Below, in pieces: positions 34,587 through 48,300 of a stretch of 64,000 nt of DNA. The stretch is from the NCBI GenBank assembly GCA_949752735.1, contig OX457036.1, forward strand, positions 81,573,005-81,637,004. Reading direction: 5' to 3'. This stretch comes from Lumbricus terrestris. Its lineage: Eukaryota; Annelida; Clitellata; Crassiclitellata; Lumbricidae. The translations under genes were made by a program, and so were the position numbers. How positions within the stretch are numbered: position 1 is the first letter of the stretch; each line of letters begins with the position of its first letter. The notes beneath the pieces were generated by a model. It saw nothing but the letters and a program-made list of their open reading frames with translations. It searched no databases and was not told the origin of the DNA.

Positions 34587-34649
34587 AACACCTTCGTTGC
34601 TCCTTACATCGCAACCATGCAGGGTGAACTGCATTGAACCGATCAGGTA

Positions 34650-35840
34650 GATAGCCTACAGTGTAGATTCGATTATTTAGCATAGGAATATCCGTTATCT
34701 TGGTGTGCCAATCTTATTTTGTGGATCCTATTATTAAAAAATGGTTGTGCCGGATATTCACAGTAAAACATTGTTTTAATGTCATTGCACAGACCGCGTG
34801 ATAAAAAAAGTGACCTACTTTAGAGCTAGGCCTATGTCTTCTCTCAGGTAGGTAGGCGAGCCGGTAGACCTGTCACACAGAACTGCTGCTTGCGTGTGCC
34901 GCCTTGAATAGCTCTCAATGCTGCGTGTGAGCCACATGCACAAATAGTCCGTTTTGTTACTGTAACGGAAACATTGCGCATTGGCCTACTGTGGATCGTT
35001 TTAGAAGAGAAGGTAAAAATTATCCGTTGAGAGATGAGAATTTTACATCGTTTTCGAAGGAAAGTTAACGAAATATTGATGTTTACAAGTCTAAAGAAAG
35101 ACGCTTAACTTAATTTCTATTAATAAATTAGGCCTAGAGAAAGTTTTCGGATTTTGCATTTTCAACAAAGAAACGTTTTGTTAACCGTAGGTCTACTTAT
35201 CCTTTTACTATAGGCTAGTGCTTATTTTATAATTCATGTTCAGAAATGCTTGCAATTCCCTAAAGTGAATTAATTTTTAGTCAAAAATATGAGCAACTTA
35301 GATCTATTTTTTCAGTTGCAATAAGGTCTAAAGTTGGATTCTAACCATGTAAAAATAAAACGTTTTCAAACTTTATTACATAATTTTAATAATTTTTCGG
35401 ACAAAACGCATCGGTTTATCTAGTAGGCCTAGGCTATGAGTTCCTCTGGCTGAGATGAACTCAAACGTTTGTGCATGGAAACTTTGCAAAATCAAAAAAT
35501 ATATTGTCTCAACTTACTCCAACTTTTCAGATGAGCAGTTATTCTCTCAGCTTACTTTATTTTGCATTCGTTATAGCTTGCCATAGGCTATTTTACTGTA
35601 GCCTACCTCGCTATATCATAGACCATACCTTATCTTAACTTAGGCTAGGCCTACATTGCCTCAACATTCGCTACTTTATTTCTGATCGTAATTTTTTCTT
35701 ACCATAGCCTACGTATATTTTGCCAGACAGAAATGCCATTGACCTAATTTACACTTGTCAATAATTATTGCCAGTACGCCTCAATTTAATAATGTTGATA
35801 ACATAATATGCTATCAAAATTAATTGTTTCATCTTGTCTA
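34650..35840 (+). repeat. extra copy of the FAR 5' flanking block
   Basis: Matches 38005-39060 upstream of copy 2 and, from about 34980, 1437-2200 upstream of copy 1 (TGTGGATCGTTTTA, CGGTTTATCTAGTAG, TGAGTTCCTCTGGC). It diverges shortly before where exon 1 should begin, so there is a promoter-region copy without its coding exon. Confidence 0.8.
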
Positions 35841-35859
35841 TCTTGTTCCATGGCTAGGA

Positions 35860-36233
35860 TAGTAGATGCAATCCAAACTGTGAATTCCGTAATCTACGGT
35901 ATTCGACTTGAATACCGTGAAGTTTCCCAAATGCCATAAATTTCCAAGATTTTCTGGCACATTTTGGCTCGTCAATTTCCTGCGATTTTGCCATTATTTG
36001 CAAAATGCTACCGCGAATCCAGAATTTTTCCGCGAATTTCTGCCATCCCTATCCATGGTGATTGCGAGCGTAGGCTATAGGCCTACCTACTTCAATTCGG
36101 GCAAATTGGAATTGGCTGTGGAATGATAATGAGCTTTGAACTTCAAGCATAATTTGTTTCATATTTTCGGGCCTGCTTGCCCGAAAAACAGACTTGCCCG
36201 AAATTGGGGGAAGGGGCATTTGCCCCCTCTTGA
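35860..36233. other. unassigned repeat-like sequence hosting a hAT insertion
   Basis: Contains GGTATTCGACTTGAATACC-type inverted sequence and GGGGCATTTGCCCCCTCTTG. The sequence appears to continue after the hAT element (cctcgtacgcctatg at 37982), so the hAT is nested in another repeat. No gene. Confidence 0.4.
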
Positions 36234-36241
36234 CCCCCACC

Positions 36242-37975
36242 TAGGGCTGCCAACCGTCCCGGATTCGCCGGGACAGTCCCGGAATCGGCCCTGTTCGTCC
36301 CGTGTCCCGGATTGATCCCAAATTGTCCCGGAATTTGCTGTAGAGTTTCACTACACAAAATGGTTTTATTTTGTCAATAAACTTGACAAACTGTACGAAG
36401 ATTTTGCGTTGTGAGCTCTTCAAGACCTTACGTTCATGACTGAAAATCGGATGTTGGACAGCTCTATAAAAAGACTATAATAGGTTGAAGTCTTCAAAAC
36501 TTTACAAACCACCGACACTTAGTAGTATATTGTTGCCTACGCCAGTCTATTTTCAACGCATTTTACGATATCGTTCAGCTACTTCAGCCTAAGGCTATAG
36601 ATGACCTGTTGTCTAACAATCGCAATTTCCTGAGCATCAAACTTGCTCAAGCGGAACTGCGGACAAATATTCTTTTTAGCATGGCATGTGCTGATTTCAA
36701 CGACTTTGTGTTCAATGCTCTGGAACTGCTTAAACTTCAGCAGAAGTATAAGTTTAAGATAGGCAGTGTTGCCACTGAGGTTTCTGAAATAAACCCAGAC
36801 TTCCTTCCGAAAAAAACCCAGAAAAACCCAGACTATTCATATAAGCTATTTTAGACCCCTTTTGTTCAACTTCAGTTGGTTTTTCGCTTGTTCGCTTGAG
36901 GATTAACTAAATGTTCGTCAAAAGAGTCGAATAAAATGTAATTACAACTTTAAAAATATCAATTGTCAAAGTAGTCATAGACTCGGGATCCATACTGACA
37001 ATAAGCTTAATCAATATATTCGTATGCGCAGCGGGTCGAGTCTACCAAAACTGTAAGCACATAACACACGTGGCTTAAGTTTACAAAGTTTTAAAGTTGT
37101 CCGAGGTTTCCAGCAAAATTTTCTTAATACACCAACAATTTAACGTTTTAGCCACCTAGAACATTAATACTCTGCAGCAACTCAATTGGCTATTATACCA
37201 CTAGAGGTTTGACCTGACCTACATGTAGGCTACAATGTATAACTGTATATGGATGTTATAGATGTAATACGGCTTAACAAGGAAAGAGACGATTGACCTG
37301 ACCTATTTTGAACTGTCAAAATGGTTTAATTGTTTCTTTTCAGAACTATTCTTCAGGTTATAAATTATTTGTGAATTGACAACATGAAATCTTGATTGTG
37401 GAGTTTAAAATTCAAATTAGTGGAAAAAATTATGCATCACAACCATTTTACATTGAATTTCACAGAATATTCATGTGTAGTAAGTGCAAAATGTCAACTC
37501 ACCAAAATAAACCCAGATTTCGCCCAAAAAACCCAGAAACCCAGACGAAGGCGAAAAAACCCAGATCTAGTGGAAAAAACCCAGCTGTGGCATCACTGAA
37601 GATAGGTTATGCTCTCCATGCAATCGCAGACCTAATAAAATGACAAAGATCTGCAAACTGCATGCATGACACAAAGTTGTAAACTTTTAGGTGGTTACTC
37701 TGTTATGTCTAGGTTACTGGAAGTTAAAACGCTCTCTTCTTGAAGCTGACTGTCATCTTAAATTTTCCACTTTTATTTTGAAAATTTATCTGTATTTATT
37801 AAACGACTATTTTGGTGGATTTTATGTCATACCGGGATAGGCCTACACAACATTTGTTTAATTTATATGCAATAATTGCAATTTATAATGGACGATGTAA
37901 ATTGGTAACGACATATTGAGTGACTAGTAGACTACGGTTGTCCCGGAATGGCAAAATCAAAAGTTGGCAGCCCTA
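36242..37975. mobile_element. hAT element, TIR TAGGGCTGCCAAC
   Basis: 1734 bp with perfect 13-bp ends TAGGGCTGCCAAC / GTTGGCAGCCCTA and a perfect 8-bp target duplication cccccacc (36234-36241, 37976-37983), the hAT hallmark. Internal reading frames are short (81 codons at 36609-36854, with EINPDFLPKKTQKNP; a related INPDFAQKTQKP near 37510), so it is non-autonomous or decayed. Confidence 0.93.
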
Positions 37976-37983
37976 CCCCCACC

Positions 37984-39145
37984 TCGTACGCCTATGCCGA
38001 TGAGGTAGATTCGATCAATTAGCATATGAATATCCGTTACCTAGTTATGCCAAACTTATATTGTGGGTCCTAACTGTCCTATCATTACCAAACTGTTGTT
38101 CCTGACATTCGCAGTAAAACATTGTTTTAATGTCACCGCGTGATACAAAGCGTTCCAGTTGAGGAGCCTGGTCTTCTCTCAGATAGTAATGTGAGTTGAT
38201 AGGTCTGTAGTCGAACACACAGAACTGCTGCATGCGTGTGCGGCCTTGAAGCATTGAATAGCTCTTTATGTGTGTGGCCTTCATGCAAATAGTCCGTTTA
38301 GTTATTACACCGGTAACATTGCGCATTAGCCTATTGAGTATCGTTATAAGAAGAGAAGGTAAGAATAATTCTAGTTTGAGAGATGAGCATTTTACATCGT
38401 TTTCAAAGGAAAGTTAACGAAATATATTGTTGCTGTTTACAAGTCTAAGGAAAGACGCCTAACAAGAGAAAGTATGCAAATATTGCAATTATCAACGGAG
38501 AAAAGTTTTGTTAACCGTAGGCCCATTTATCTTTCTACTAGGCTACAGCTTATTTTATAATTCATGTTTACAAATGCATGCAATTCCTAAAAGAGAGTCA
38601 ATTTTTAGCCAAAAATACGAATAATTTATTTCTAGTTCAGTTGCAATTACAGTTAGGCCTAAATTCTAACCATGTGAATATAAATAGTTTCCAGATTTTA
38701 TTACATAGGCCTAATATTAAAATTTCTCAGACAAAACGCATCGGTTTATCTAGTATGAGTTCCTCTGGCAGAGATTAATCAATCGTTTATGGGAAAACTT
38801 TGCAAAATTACAAAATATATTCTATCAACTTACTCTAACTATTCAGATAAGCAAAATAATCTCTCAACTTATTTTACTTTGCAATCGTTATAGCTTACCA
38901 TATCGTCATATAACATAGACTATACCTTATCTCAACTTAGGCTACATTGCCTCACCAAGCGCTACCTTATTTCTGATTGTCATTTTCTTTCTGATACGTA
39001 GACCCAGCATGTATATTTTAGCAGAAAGAAATACCATTGGCCTAAGTTACTAATAGGCCTCATTGTTTGTTATCAAACTATTTCACAGCGCTGCTTCTTT
39101 TGTGTCTTCGTCTGAATTGGAGAAGTCGTCGTCGTCGTCGTCATC
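37984..39145 (+). promoter_or_regulatory. 5' flanking block of FAR copy 2
   Basis: Begins with ccgatgaggtagattcgat, which resembles the end of exon 2 plus donor in the relic copy, then runs parallel to 34650-35840 and to the copy 1 upstream block. It ends in (GTC)n just before the ATG. Presumed promoter and 5' UTR; no core promoter element assigned. Confidence 0.55.
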
Positions 39146-39343
39146 ATGTCTTCGCCGTCGGCTGTTGCCAAGTTCTACGCTGGACGAAGTGTCTTCTTAA
39201 CGGGAGGAGCGGGTTTCGTTGGGAAGCAGACGGTGGAAAAGCTGATCAGATCCTGTCCAGCCATTGAACGAGTCTTCGTCCTCGTCCGACCACAGAGAAA
39301 CAAAACCGTTAGACAGAGACTCGACGAAATCTCAAAGCTGCCG
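39146..39343 (+). CDS. FAR: FAR copy 2 exon 1
   Basis: 66 codons, ATG after tcatc, donor GTTCAG. Differs from copy 1 at a handful of residues (A6, L18, Q50, R56, D60). The frame runs on to a stop at 39401-39403, but the exon 2 join shows this is intron. Confidence 0.9.
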
Positions 39344-42300
39344 GTTCAGTATAAACCCATACTCAAGAAAATGCAAAGGCAACTGGAAAATGATGCCTTT
39401 TAATTTAATTATTGTAGAAATACCTTAGACACAAACTGTATTTCGACCACAACGGCTTCAGTTTGTCTTTGCCCGCAGTAAAACACAGTCGCTAGAATGT
39501 TTTTACACATAATAGCTGAATGAATTATTGTAGCTTAGGTTTCTAGGCTATTCATCTATAACTAGAATATCCTACGTCTATGTCAAATAGTTTCTTTTCT
39601 TAGACTTGCATTTTGTGCTACAAGAGCCTTTTAGAGGACATTACATGCTGTGACGTTGTCAATTAGTAGGCTACTGACTTATAATCAATTTATTGTTATG
39701 CAGTTTTCTCGTCCCGACGTTTTGTACTTTAGTATTTTAGTTTCTTATTCATATAGGCCCATTATAGGCCTTATTATTTTTACTCCAAATTAATTAGATC
39801 GCAGCAATTTATATATAACGTTGGTCTCGTTAGATTGATTCAGCATCAGAATCATAGAAACATAACTGAGGGTTAGACATTGTTTATGCGAAGTTGGGGT
39901 GTGCAATGAGGACCGTGGGTGCTAAGAAATACTGGCGGGTTGATCCCACCCCGGAAATTTTCACTTTGGATTTGGTTGCATAATTTGCTTATTTTACTTG
40001 TGAAGCTGTTCGCAAGGTTGAGTCGGGAGCAGCCGAACTTCATGCGGAAGATCGTCGGCGTTCCGGGTGACTTGTTGCATCCAGGACTTGGAATCAGTGA
40101 TGCAGATCACAATGTTGTGGCAGCCAACACCTCCGTTGTCCTTCACATCGCAGCCACTGTGAACTTCCTCGAACCGATCAGGTAGAAATCGAAACATAAA
40201 CTAAATGTAAAAATGTGCACCATTTTAAGGGTTTTGAAGAGAAGGGTTCATTTTGACACCAACTGAATACTTTCTACAAGAAGTATATAACCTATAATCT
40301 TGAGTCTGAACAATTTTATTATAAAAATGAGAAATGGAAAATTAATGCAAAAGAAATTCAAGAAATAAAATTACAAATTGCATAGAAACGTGTAATTATT
40401 ATAAATAGATCGAAATTTAGATAGGCATATACAAATGGACCTATGATTTGCAAAAATATATCAATGAATTTATTTTCTTTTGAATCTCAAGTATCATATA
40501 TTTGTTGCAATAATTTATAAGCCGCGTTTTGTCACTCTTATATTCTGCCTAGCTCTCGTATCCCATGGACCTTATGGACGATTAGTCTTGTTTTATAATA
40601 AACCTCGATTAGTATTAAACATTAGCACGCAACAGATTACGGCTAAAAGAGTACAGAACAGTCAAATTTCTCAATAAATGTCTAGGACCTTTTTTACTAA
40701 ACTTTCTCTATCTGAAAAGTTGATGACCTTTTTTCTTAGTCATAATTATATCATCTGTTTTTTGGCCATCTGTGAAATCGCTGCCTACAATAATTAAGCC
40801 GTTGTAATCGTGAACAACTTGTCGTGTGTCATTGACTGTGTCTGGGATATGGACATTTAATTATAGGCCTACAACAAATGAAAATCAAAAGCAGTTCTCG
40901 TTTCAAGCTTTTGAAAAACATCGAACAGACTCATGGGCGCCCGCAGAAATTTTCGCAGGGGGGGGCAAAATTTTTAAGTTGGTCGATCACAGTTAAATTT
41001 AATAGTTGCAAGAGCTTGAAAATTGCAAAGCTGGAAAGTGAGAATATGGGTATTTTTCAAAGAGGTTTCTTAATGCATATTTCTCAATTTCATTTTGCGT
41101 AGGCCTATCATTTTCAATTTGAATAGTTTTCTTAGAGCGAAGAAATTTATCAAAAATCAAAAGTACAATGTTGAAAAGTAGGTTTTTAAGGGGTGCTATA
41201 TATAAAGAATGAATGAATGAACGAAAAACAGGTATCAGTTTTAAAGGGGCAAGTGCTCCATCAAGTTACTTCTAGCCAATATTTTAATCGTAATTTCTAA
41301 ACTTCTAAAGTGCCACTCCAAAGTCAATTGTTGGGCACCAGCTTATTCAGAAGCGCTGCATCGAGTCATCAGGCTGTTCAAAGAGCAGTCAAGAAAGAGG
41401 TCCGAGTCCTGTATCCAGAAAGTCGGATGTTAATTCTGGTGTCGTTTAGGAAGGTGGAGGATCAGAAGAATGGGGTATCAACTCTTTTGAACAGAGGAGA
41501 CGTTGGTTTTGGGAGAAAATCTCGAAGCGTGGTAACCAGAGTCAATTATGCAAGTTTCTCTACAGCTTGACCTACCTAAATTCTGTACTAGCTGGCAGCA
41601 TGCAAAATGGACAAAATGCTGCCTGACTTAAAGCAGACTTGATTCCATATATGACGCTGGTGAATATGTAGATCTCCATTACTTAATTTCAATGGGCTGT
41701 TGATAAATTTCAAATTTGTACATTAGTGTAATTTATTGATAATTAATTTTTGCGTAGCCTAGTTGTGAAAAATTGCATATGCCTATACAGCGAGATTCCA
41801 GACCAGTAGGCCATAATCGATAGGAATACTATTTGCATGGGCACCCGCAGGAGGGCTAAAACTCATTGTTACCGTTTTCAGCAAGAGCTTGAAAAAATAC
41901 AAGGCAGAAAATTAAGAGCTTCTTTATTTTTAAAGAGACTTCATTACTTAAATTTCTGACTTTCATTTCGTAACATTAGCATTTCAATGGGAAGAAATTT
42001 CTTAGACCCCAAAAATAGTAGTTAGAAAAATAGGTTTCAATTTTCCAGGGGGGGCAAGTGCCCCCCCCTTCTTGCCCCTATGTGCGGGCGCCCATGAACA
42101 GACTTCCCAAATTGCAACCATGGCTCACTTGAGTCACTTCATCAGATCTATTGAACTACTGATTGGACCAAAATAATATGTGACTATCTCGCATTTGGTA
42201 CTGTGTACCAATGTGTCATCTTAAAGAAACTATTTTTGAAAAAGTGAACTAATTATTAATAATAACTACAATTTATATGGCGAAGCACCTGTTTTTTTTA

Positions 42301-45300
42301 TAGAACCAGTGATAGTTAAATAATATTCCAAACTCTAATAATATTTCTAGGAATGTCAGAGCATGTCAATCTTGTCAAATTTCAGTCAATCAACTGCTAA
42401 AACCAGTCTGAGTACAATACGCATGAAATTTGGAGCAACTGCATCATAGCACATAATTACCTTTCGAGAGAAAGCGATAAAGTATATGTGGTATAAATTA
42501 TGCAGACTTATATATTGAAATATTTGCACATGAATATCATTGTACGCTAAACCAATAACTTGGGGCTCCTTGGGGGAATGGGGGTCCCCTAAAAGTCAGT
42601 TTTAAATATTGAAAATTTTCACCAACATAATCTCCAAAGGAAACGTTTTGACTAGTGAGACCTAACATTCAAAGAAAATTCTGGGACACCCCAAGATATA
42701 CATACATACATATATACATTCATACATACATACATACATACATACATACATACATACATACATACATACATACATACATACATACATACATACATACACA
42801 CACATACATACATACGTAGTTACGTACATACATACATACATACATACATACATACATGCATACATACATACATACATACATACACATATACAGTCATACA
42901 TACTTACATGCATACATGCATACATACATACAATGTACATACTTACATACATGCATACATACATACATACATACATACATGCATACATACATACATACAT
43001 ACATACATACAAGTCATACATACATACATACATACATACATGCATGCATACATACATACATACATACATGCATACATACATACATACAAACATGCAGACA
43101 GACATGCATGCATACGTACATACATCACCCTGTCACCTTGTGCTGTCAGCTCGTAGAGCTCTAGCGATCGTCATGACACACATTCTCCATTGTTCTCTGT
43201 TCGCAGACGTACATACATACATATACATAAATACATTATACATACAAATATACAATTGTACATACACGCATAGGCCTACAAACAGTTAGGAGTTAGCAAA
43301 TTGCATCAACCCAAAAAACACAAAGAATGTGCGTGAATGTGTGTGAGTCTGTGTGTGTGACTGTTGTAGAGACGCCGTTCAAGCGAATGTTCTTGGTACA
43401 CGTCATGCCATTCAGTTGGCCAGAAGCTTAAAGAAGCGAGAGGTGGGCCATGTTTTCCTGATACCGTATTTGTCGCTGCTATAGGCTTAGTCTTCTACCA
43501 ATAAATATTAATGCAGAGCTGAGTAGCGATCTTGAAGGTTCAAGGGGCGCTATATAAATTTATGTGAAAAACATGGTTATTAGATAAAGTTTGTGGTTAA
43601 TTATTTAATGGTTTTGACTCGTGGTTAGACTAAGAGTGTGAGACTATAGCAACGATTAATTCAAGAATTTACACGATGTATATATAATTTTTTATATATA
43701 GGCCTATATAAAGGTGGATGTAGCCTACATGTATCTCTCATTTGAACATTTAATTAAACTTATTTACTAGAAAATTGCTAAACAACCGCATGGAAAAAAT
43801 TAACTGTTTAAAAGAATAATTACCCTTTAGTCTGTTTGTGGTGAAAGATTAACAATAATGCATGTAAGTTACGGTATGCCATTGAAGAACAATGTAATAT
43901 AATTACAAATGACATCGATAATTACCCTTTCCTTACAGGCCTTCGTTCATGTTTCTACGGCCTTTTCGAATGCTGACAAACACGATGTGGAAGAAAAGGT
44001 TTATGATCCACCAATGGAGCCAGACACATTAATTGCCCACATAAAGTAAGGGAAATATAGGCTACACAAACAGACTATAAAAGTACTTCAGCAATAAATT
44101 GATACGGTGTCTACCTCTGGCCTCTGCTCTCGGCCTATCACTTTTTCAATCTTAGACATGTGTAGAAAATGTAAAAATTATTATGTAGACGGTAGACTAC
44201 CTCACCAATCTGGTTTCTTGGCATTGAATTCATTTAACGCAATCATCAAATTGATTTTGCTAATAAAATTGTGCAACATTCTTGTCTGATTGCTATCGAA
44301 GACATAATCATGTGGGCTAAAATGAAATCGTTCTCTTGCCTGTAGCACACTGAGCCCTGAGCAGTTGGCGTTGATCACCCCGAGTCTTCTGGGTCCGTTT
44401 CCCAACACATACACCTTTACGAAGAGAGTAGCAGAGAGACTGGTCGAGAACGAGATCGGAGACATACCTTGCGCCATCGTACGACCATCCTCCGTCACTC
44501 CGACAGTCAAGGAACCATTCGAGGTTAATCCTATTCTCTAAACTTCTAAGACGCCGCTCAGAAGCCAAGCTCGTGCAGGACACCAACTTATATTCAAAAC
44601 CGCTGCAAAAGTAGCAGCAGACTCTTTCAAGAATGTACGGGATAAGTGAATCTGATTGAAAACAAAAATATTCGAACCATCAAAACACAAATGGCTGACG
44701 ATTATCTCAATAGGGTATGTTATGTGATAAGTTAGTGTATCTTCTTATGTGATATGTTCTTTCTGCCTAGCCCTGGACTGGAGGCTCGTATCACATGGAC
44801 CTTATGGACGATTAGTCTTCTTTTATAATAAACCTTGATTACTAGGGCTGTTGTTCGATTAAAAATTTTAATCGAAATTAATCGCGCGATTAATTTTTTT
44901 AATCGCATTTAACTGCAGATTAATCGCAATACATTTCCTTCAAATATATTAATGTCTACTAATCTTGCTATTTTCTAAAGACCTCTAAAGCATAAAATTT
45001 TAATGACTGAATGCGTTCTTTCTATTGCAAACAAATTTAATAACCTTTGGCTTAGGCCTATTGAATTTCCGCATTTAGTTTATTGAACAGTTTTTTATGA
45101 CAGACAGAATTGAAACACTGCTCAAATCAGTCAGCTGCTCAAAAATCCGTTAATTTTTTCATTTGAGCCACCTTTAATTCAAATGACATAGGCCTAAATA
45201 AATGTGAAATTAGACAATTTATTCAGCCAATTCTAGCCTATAGGCATGCCAGTTTATTTACATTGGTCGGTTCAAGGGATGCTCTTATAATTATAGTAGG

Positions 45301-48300
45301 TCTACTATTGAACCTCATTATTTAGTCACAATTTTTCACAGGAGGTTGCGGTTCTTGCCAAACAACGTCTCAGTTGCCCTTCTGTAAACATTTATCATTT
45401 GAAACCTGAAATTTATTGGTCTTGCCATCTCATGGAGTTCAACCAACGTAGTCTGACGTCTGACGGGATGAGAAAAGCGGAAATAACTTTAGTGGACGAT
45501 GCGATATGGCCGATGTCGACGGCTCATCGTTAGCGTTTCACGCATGTTTTGGTTCGCATGCAGGCGAAAATTGAGCAAGGAATTGCTACAATAATACTCA
45601 AATTCTTTGTTGGAATATTTGCCAAAGAATGTATCACTAGCTTTAAGTATGAGCCTTGTGTTTAAAACGAGTTTTTCTGCCTCTGATTCCATTTGAATCA
45701 AATCTAATTAACGCGTGCGATCAATGCGTTAAAATGTTGAGTCGCAAATTTTTTTAACGCGTTAATCGCACGCGTTAACGCGAGTAAATCAGCAGCCCTA
45801 TTGATTACTATTAAACATTAACACGCAACGTGCATGGTGGCAGCGGTGGGGTGCACTGGAGTCGGAATCACATACAACTACAGTAGACTACCCTCGGACA
45901 AGATCGGGATGAATATCAAAACCTGTTGTCAAACTTGACTTGTAGTTACTCTGCCTTTGAGACTCTGTTTGTTGGACTATCCTGTTAGACTATAAACATA
46001 GACTATAAACAGAAGATGTAAGATTGGACTTTTCAAACTAAATAACAAAAGGTACGATGTTACGTGATAAGTAAGTGTATCCTCTATGTGATATGTTCTA
46101 TCTGCCTATATAGCTCTGGACTGGAAGCTCGTATCACATGGACCTTATGGACGATTAGTCTTGTTTTATAATAAACCTCGATTAGTATTAAACATTAACA
46201 CGCAACAGATTGCAGCTAAAAGAGTACAGAACAGTCAAATTTCTCAATAAATATCACAGGGGCAGGGAGGGGAGGGGCATTTTGACCTGAGAAGGCGCTT
46301 TTCCCCTTCTACACTACCTATTTTCAATTCTTATTTACACACCCGGTCGAAATTGCTCTTTCTTGTTAGACTGCTTTTTGCACAATGCGACTTTCGCTGG
46401 CCTACTTAATAGCCTAATAGTAGGCCTATCTTTAAATATCTCGCATACTTTAGAGTTTAGAATGCATGCAAAGAACTGCATGTATTATTATTGTGAGCAG
46501 CATTAAGTTGACCTATAGCCTATCTTGGGATGAAATATCACAATTTCGCGGGTTTTTTGTTAGTCTATGCCAGCGTTTCCCAAACTTTTTGGGCCACGGA
46601 ACCCTTCGCGATCTAATATTTTCTGGCGGAACCCCAATCTCAACTAAATGCATTGAATCATGCAGAACGCACCTAAATCAAAGGCTACTGTAGGCCTAAT
46701 TATACATACCCACATGTAAACACACTAAATTATAGACAGTTTATTTTTCTTGCAATTTTCATGAAAAATTAAATTGCACTGTTTTCAAAACCACGATTTG
46801 TGGATCCTACTGAGATTATGCCCTTCAATGTCCTGCATGAGGTTAGAATGTGATGGTTCATTGGAATTCTGCTTCATTCGTGATAGGTCAATTAGAAGAT
46901 GGTAGTCTCCGTTAGAAGAGTTGGAGATTTCACCTTCATTGAGTGGTTTCGCACCCTATTTTTTATCGTGATTCGTGAAAAGAAAGTATTGAACTAAGTT
47001 CGCTTTCAGGTCGTGAATAATAATGATATGCAATTTCTGAACGATGGTTTCCTCAGAGAACATCGTCCATTAAAAAATCGTGTGAGTTTGGAAAGCGCTC
47101 CACGTTTCAAGTTAAATAAAAGAGGTTTAAAACCCTAGTTTGCTTACGTAGGCCTATAAGTTGCTCAATTTTGGCAAATTTGTACACAAACAAATAAAAG
47201 TCATTATTTGTTGCTACTGCTGCAAGAGATGACTTGGCGATTCTTTGAGAACTTGCGATTAACTGTGGTCAGGCTAGTTTTATCGAGATAACAATTAGGC
47301 CTGCAAAGATGACTGTGTCTCTTTTCGGACTTAGGCTTAAACCTCTGATTTACGTTACTACGCTCAGCAGTGATGTATAGACTAAGCTTATAAAATTATA
47401 CATATTACAAAGTAGCCTAATTGAATTGCTAATAATCACTGAAAGGTCGGGTGAGGACAAAACACAAAAGACAACTGATATATAGCTTCAAACTTCCAGT
47501 GCATTTTCAAGAGCTGCTGCATTGCAGAAAAGATTCTCAAAAAATATATATTCTTTCTCAACTTCTCGCGGAACCCTTGTACTGGCCCCGCGGAACCCTT
47601 GGGTTCCGCGGAACCCACTTTGGGAAACGCTGGTCTATGCCAATATAATTATGTTTGCCGCTACAACATAGGCCTATACGGACATATTATTATTGTTGTG
47701 TAATCGAACGTTATTTGTCTTTGTTTAGGGATGGGTCGATAATATTACCGGATTCAATGGAGTCATGAGCGGAGTGAGTTTCAAACTTAGTTTTTATAGA
47801 CTTTAAAATGTTTTTTTTACAATTTTCACCATTCATTTCTCTAATGCATAACGACGATTCAAACTTTGTACGGTAGGTTTATATTATTAACTTCTGTAGA
47901 GGTGTTCTCTAAGCCGCATTGCCTTAGATGTGTGCTGGGCAATATATATGAGGTCGTTGGTGTAGTACACTGTAGGGCAGTGATTTTCAACCTGGGTTCC
48001 GCGGAACCCTTGGGTTCCGCGGAGGTCGGCCAGGGGTTCCGCGGCAGTTTGGTCGAAATTTTAGTGCATCGACTGAAATTGTAAAAGTATCAGCAATGAA
48101 TAGATTCTTTCCTAGCCTTCAGTCATTCTTGCTTAAAACATTACTACGTGAATGTATTGCTGTTTTCCATAGGCTAATTATGTTTCCCAATACTTGTTTT
48201 TTGGAAGGCACAGTGGCACATGCATCAAGTGGGAATCTATAAATTTCCTACGTTTCCAACTGTCCAGACGGACAGAACATTTTTTTATCATTGACTTTAA

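Larger units (their letters stand above)
33147..34646 (+). pseudogene. FAR: relic FAR exon 2, split by transposon
   Basis: 33147-33263 matches the first two thirds of exon 2 (CAGCCGAACTTCATGC... GCAGATCACAAT) and 34587-34646 the last third (ACATCGCA... GAACCGATCAG then GTAG donor). The encoded segment has lost conserved glycines (VPVDL for VPGDL), has indels in the distal piece and is interrupted by 1.3 kb of transposon. No exon 1 or exon 3 accompanies it. It records an additional or partial FAR duplication between the two full copies. Confidence 0.85.
40182..43369. other. FAR copy 2 intron 2
   Basis: Homologous to copy 1 intron 2 outside the arrays. Holds an LTR-like fragment (40532-40677), a hAT-like element (40932-42096) and the (ACAT)n array (42697-43115). 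Confidence 0.65.
44524..47728. other. FAR copy 2 intron 5
   Basis: 3.2 kb. Contains LTR-like repeats (44718-46206) interrupted by a hAT element, and another hAT-like element (46571-47632). The remainder is homologous to parts of copy 1 intron 5. Confidence 0.65.

Noticed and set aside
42662..43289. MYVC and IHTY repetitive proteins
   Set aside because: Translations of (ACAT)n; same for 10545-10823 and 62544-62857.
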